Assembly: GCF_001571105.1 (NCBI RefSeq)
Contig: NZ_BCTD01000170.1
Reading direction: 5' to 3' (one strand)
Length of the DNA: 5,208 bases
DNA from: Azotobacter vinelandii
GTDB lineage: Bacteria > Pseudomonadota > Gammaproteobacteria > Pseudomonadales > Pseudomonadaceae
The notes beneath the pieces are model-generated. The model ran no database searches. It was given only the letters and a program-made list of their open reading frames with translations, and was not told where the DNA came from. Of this stretch, positions 5,077 through 5,208 are shown piece after piece. The position numbers and the translations under genes are program-made. Positions within the stretch are counted from its first letter, which is position 1. Each line of letters starts with the position of its first letter.

Positions 5077-5208
5077 GCCCCCTGGTGGCCGAGGAAGTCG
5101 CCTCGCTCGACCTGATGCTGACCTGGTATCGGCCGGCTATGCCCTGGCGCTGGTCGGGGCGTCCCAGGTCGCCGCCTGCCGTACCTCCGACGTGACTAGA
5201 GCATTTTT
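5030..5208 (+). pseudogene. Out-of-frame continuation of the LysR effector domain, partial
   Basis: LysR-like sequence continues past the break in shifted frames. 5030-5080 reads GYCRQIARVLRAVDIEP, 5082-5123 reads LVAEEVASLDLMLT, and 5126-5208 reads VSAGYALALVGASQVAAC then RTSDVTRAF. Joined, these give the normal LysR order through to about residue 260. The junctions are at GGG (5029-5031, one G extra), CCCCC (5078-5082, one C extra) and ACCTGG (5121-5126, one C short). The final 30-40 residues lie beyond the window. Confidence 0.7.

Noticed and set aside
5192..5208. ACTAGAGC plus T-run at the right edge as vector or terminator sequence
   Set aside because: Too short to identify, no hairpin in front of the T-run, and the LysR frame reads through most of it.

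Overview
The window carries six bacterial genes: three NAD(P)-type oxidoreductases and three DNA-binding regulators. Composition is GC-rich, the genes are tightly packed, and the family mix (AraC with an N-terminal cupin, TetR, LysR, two classical SDRs, one zinc-free MDR) is what one sees in Proteobacteria such as Burkholderiales, Pseudomonas or Xanthomonadales. The sequence alone does not fix the genus. I see no tRNA, rRNA, CRISPR array, transposase or terminal inverted repeat, and no gene-free stretch longer than about 125 bases.

Layout. (1) 23-916, minus strand: an AraC-family regulator with a cupin sensor domain. It diverges from (2) 1018-1752, plus strand: a classical short-chain dehydrogenase/reductase (SDR). 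The 101-bp region between them holds three copies of a 13-bp element, ATRGACGATCACT. Two are direct repeats with a 21-bp period and one is inverted; this is a good candidate AraC operator. (3) 1794-2450, minus strand: a TetR-family repressor, convergent with the SDR. (4) 2574-3557, plus strand: a zinc-free MDR of the quinone-oxidoreductase type, divergent from tetR. Their 123-bp intergenic region has two copies of a 22-bp palindrome (TAACGCA-N8-TGCGTTA type) placed on either side of an extended -10 promoter. (5) 3580-4401, plus strand: a second SDR, 22 bp behind the MDR and very likely co-transcribed with it. (6) 4426 onward, plus strand: a LysR-type regulator whose C-terminal part is broken by three single-base indels and is cut off by the window end.

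How it fits together. The simplest reading is two neighbouring regulator/oxidoreductase modules, AraC-SDR and TetR-MDR-SDR, joined tail to tail. TetR would repress its own gene and the MDR-SDR operon through the paired palindromes, with release by an unknown small molecule. AraC would sense its ligand through the cupin and control the first SDR. The substrates (probably carbonyls, enones, quinones or alcohols) cannot be read from sequence. The LysR gene is more GC-rich than the genes before it and may belong to a different, older neighbourhood.

The gene families are all well known. The most worthwhile observations are the two operator arrays and the damaged LysR gene. I do not see a clearly new type of biological system here.
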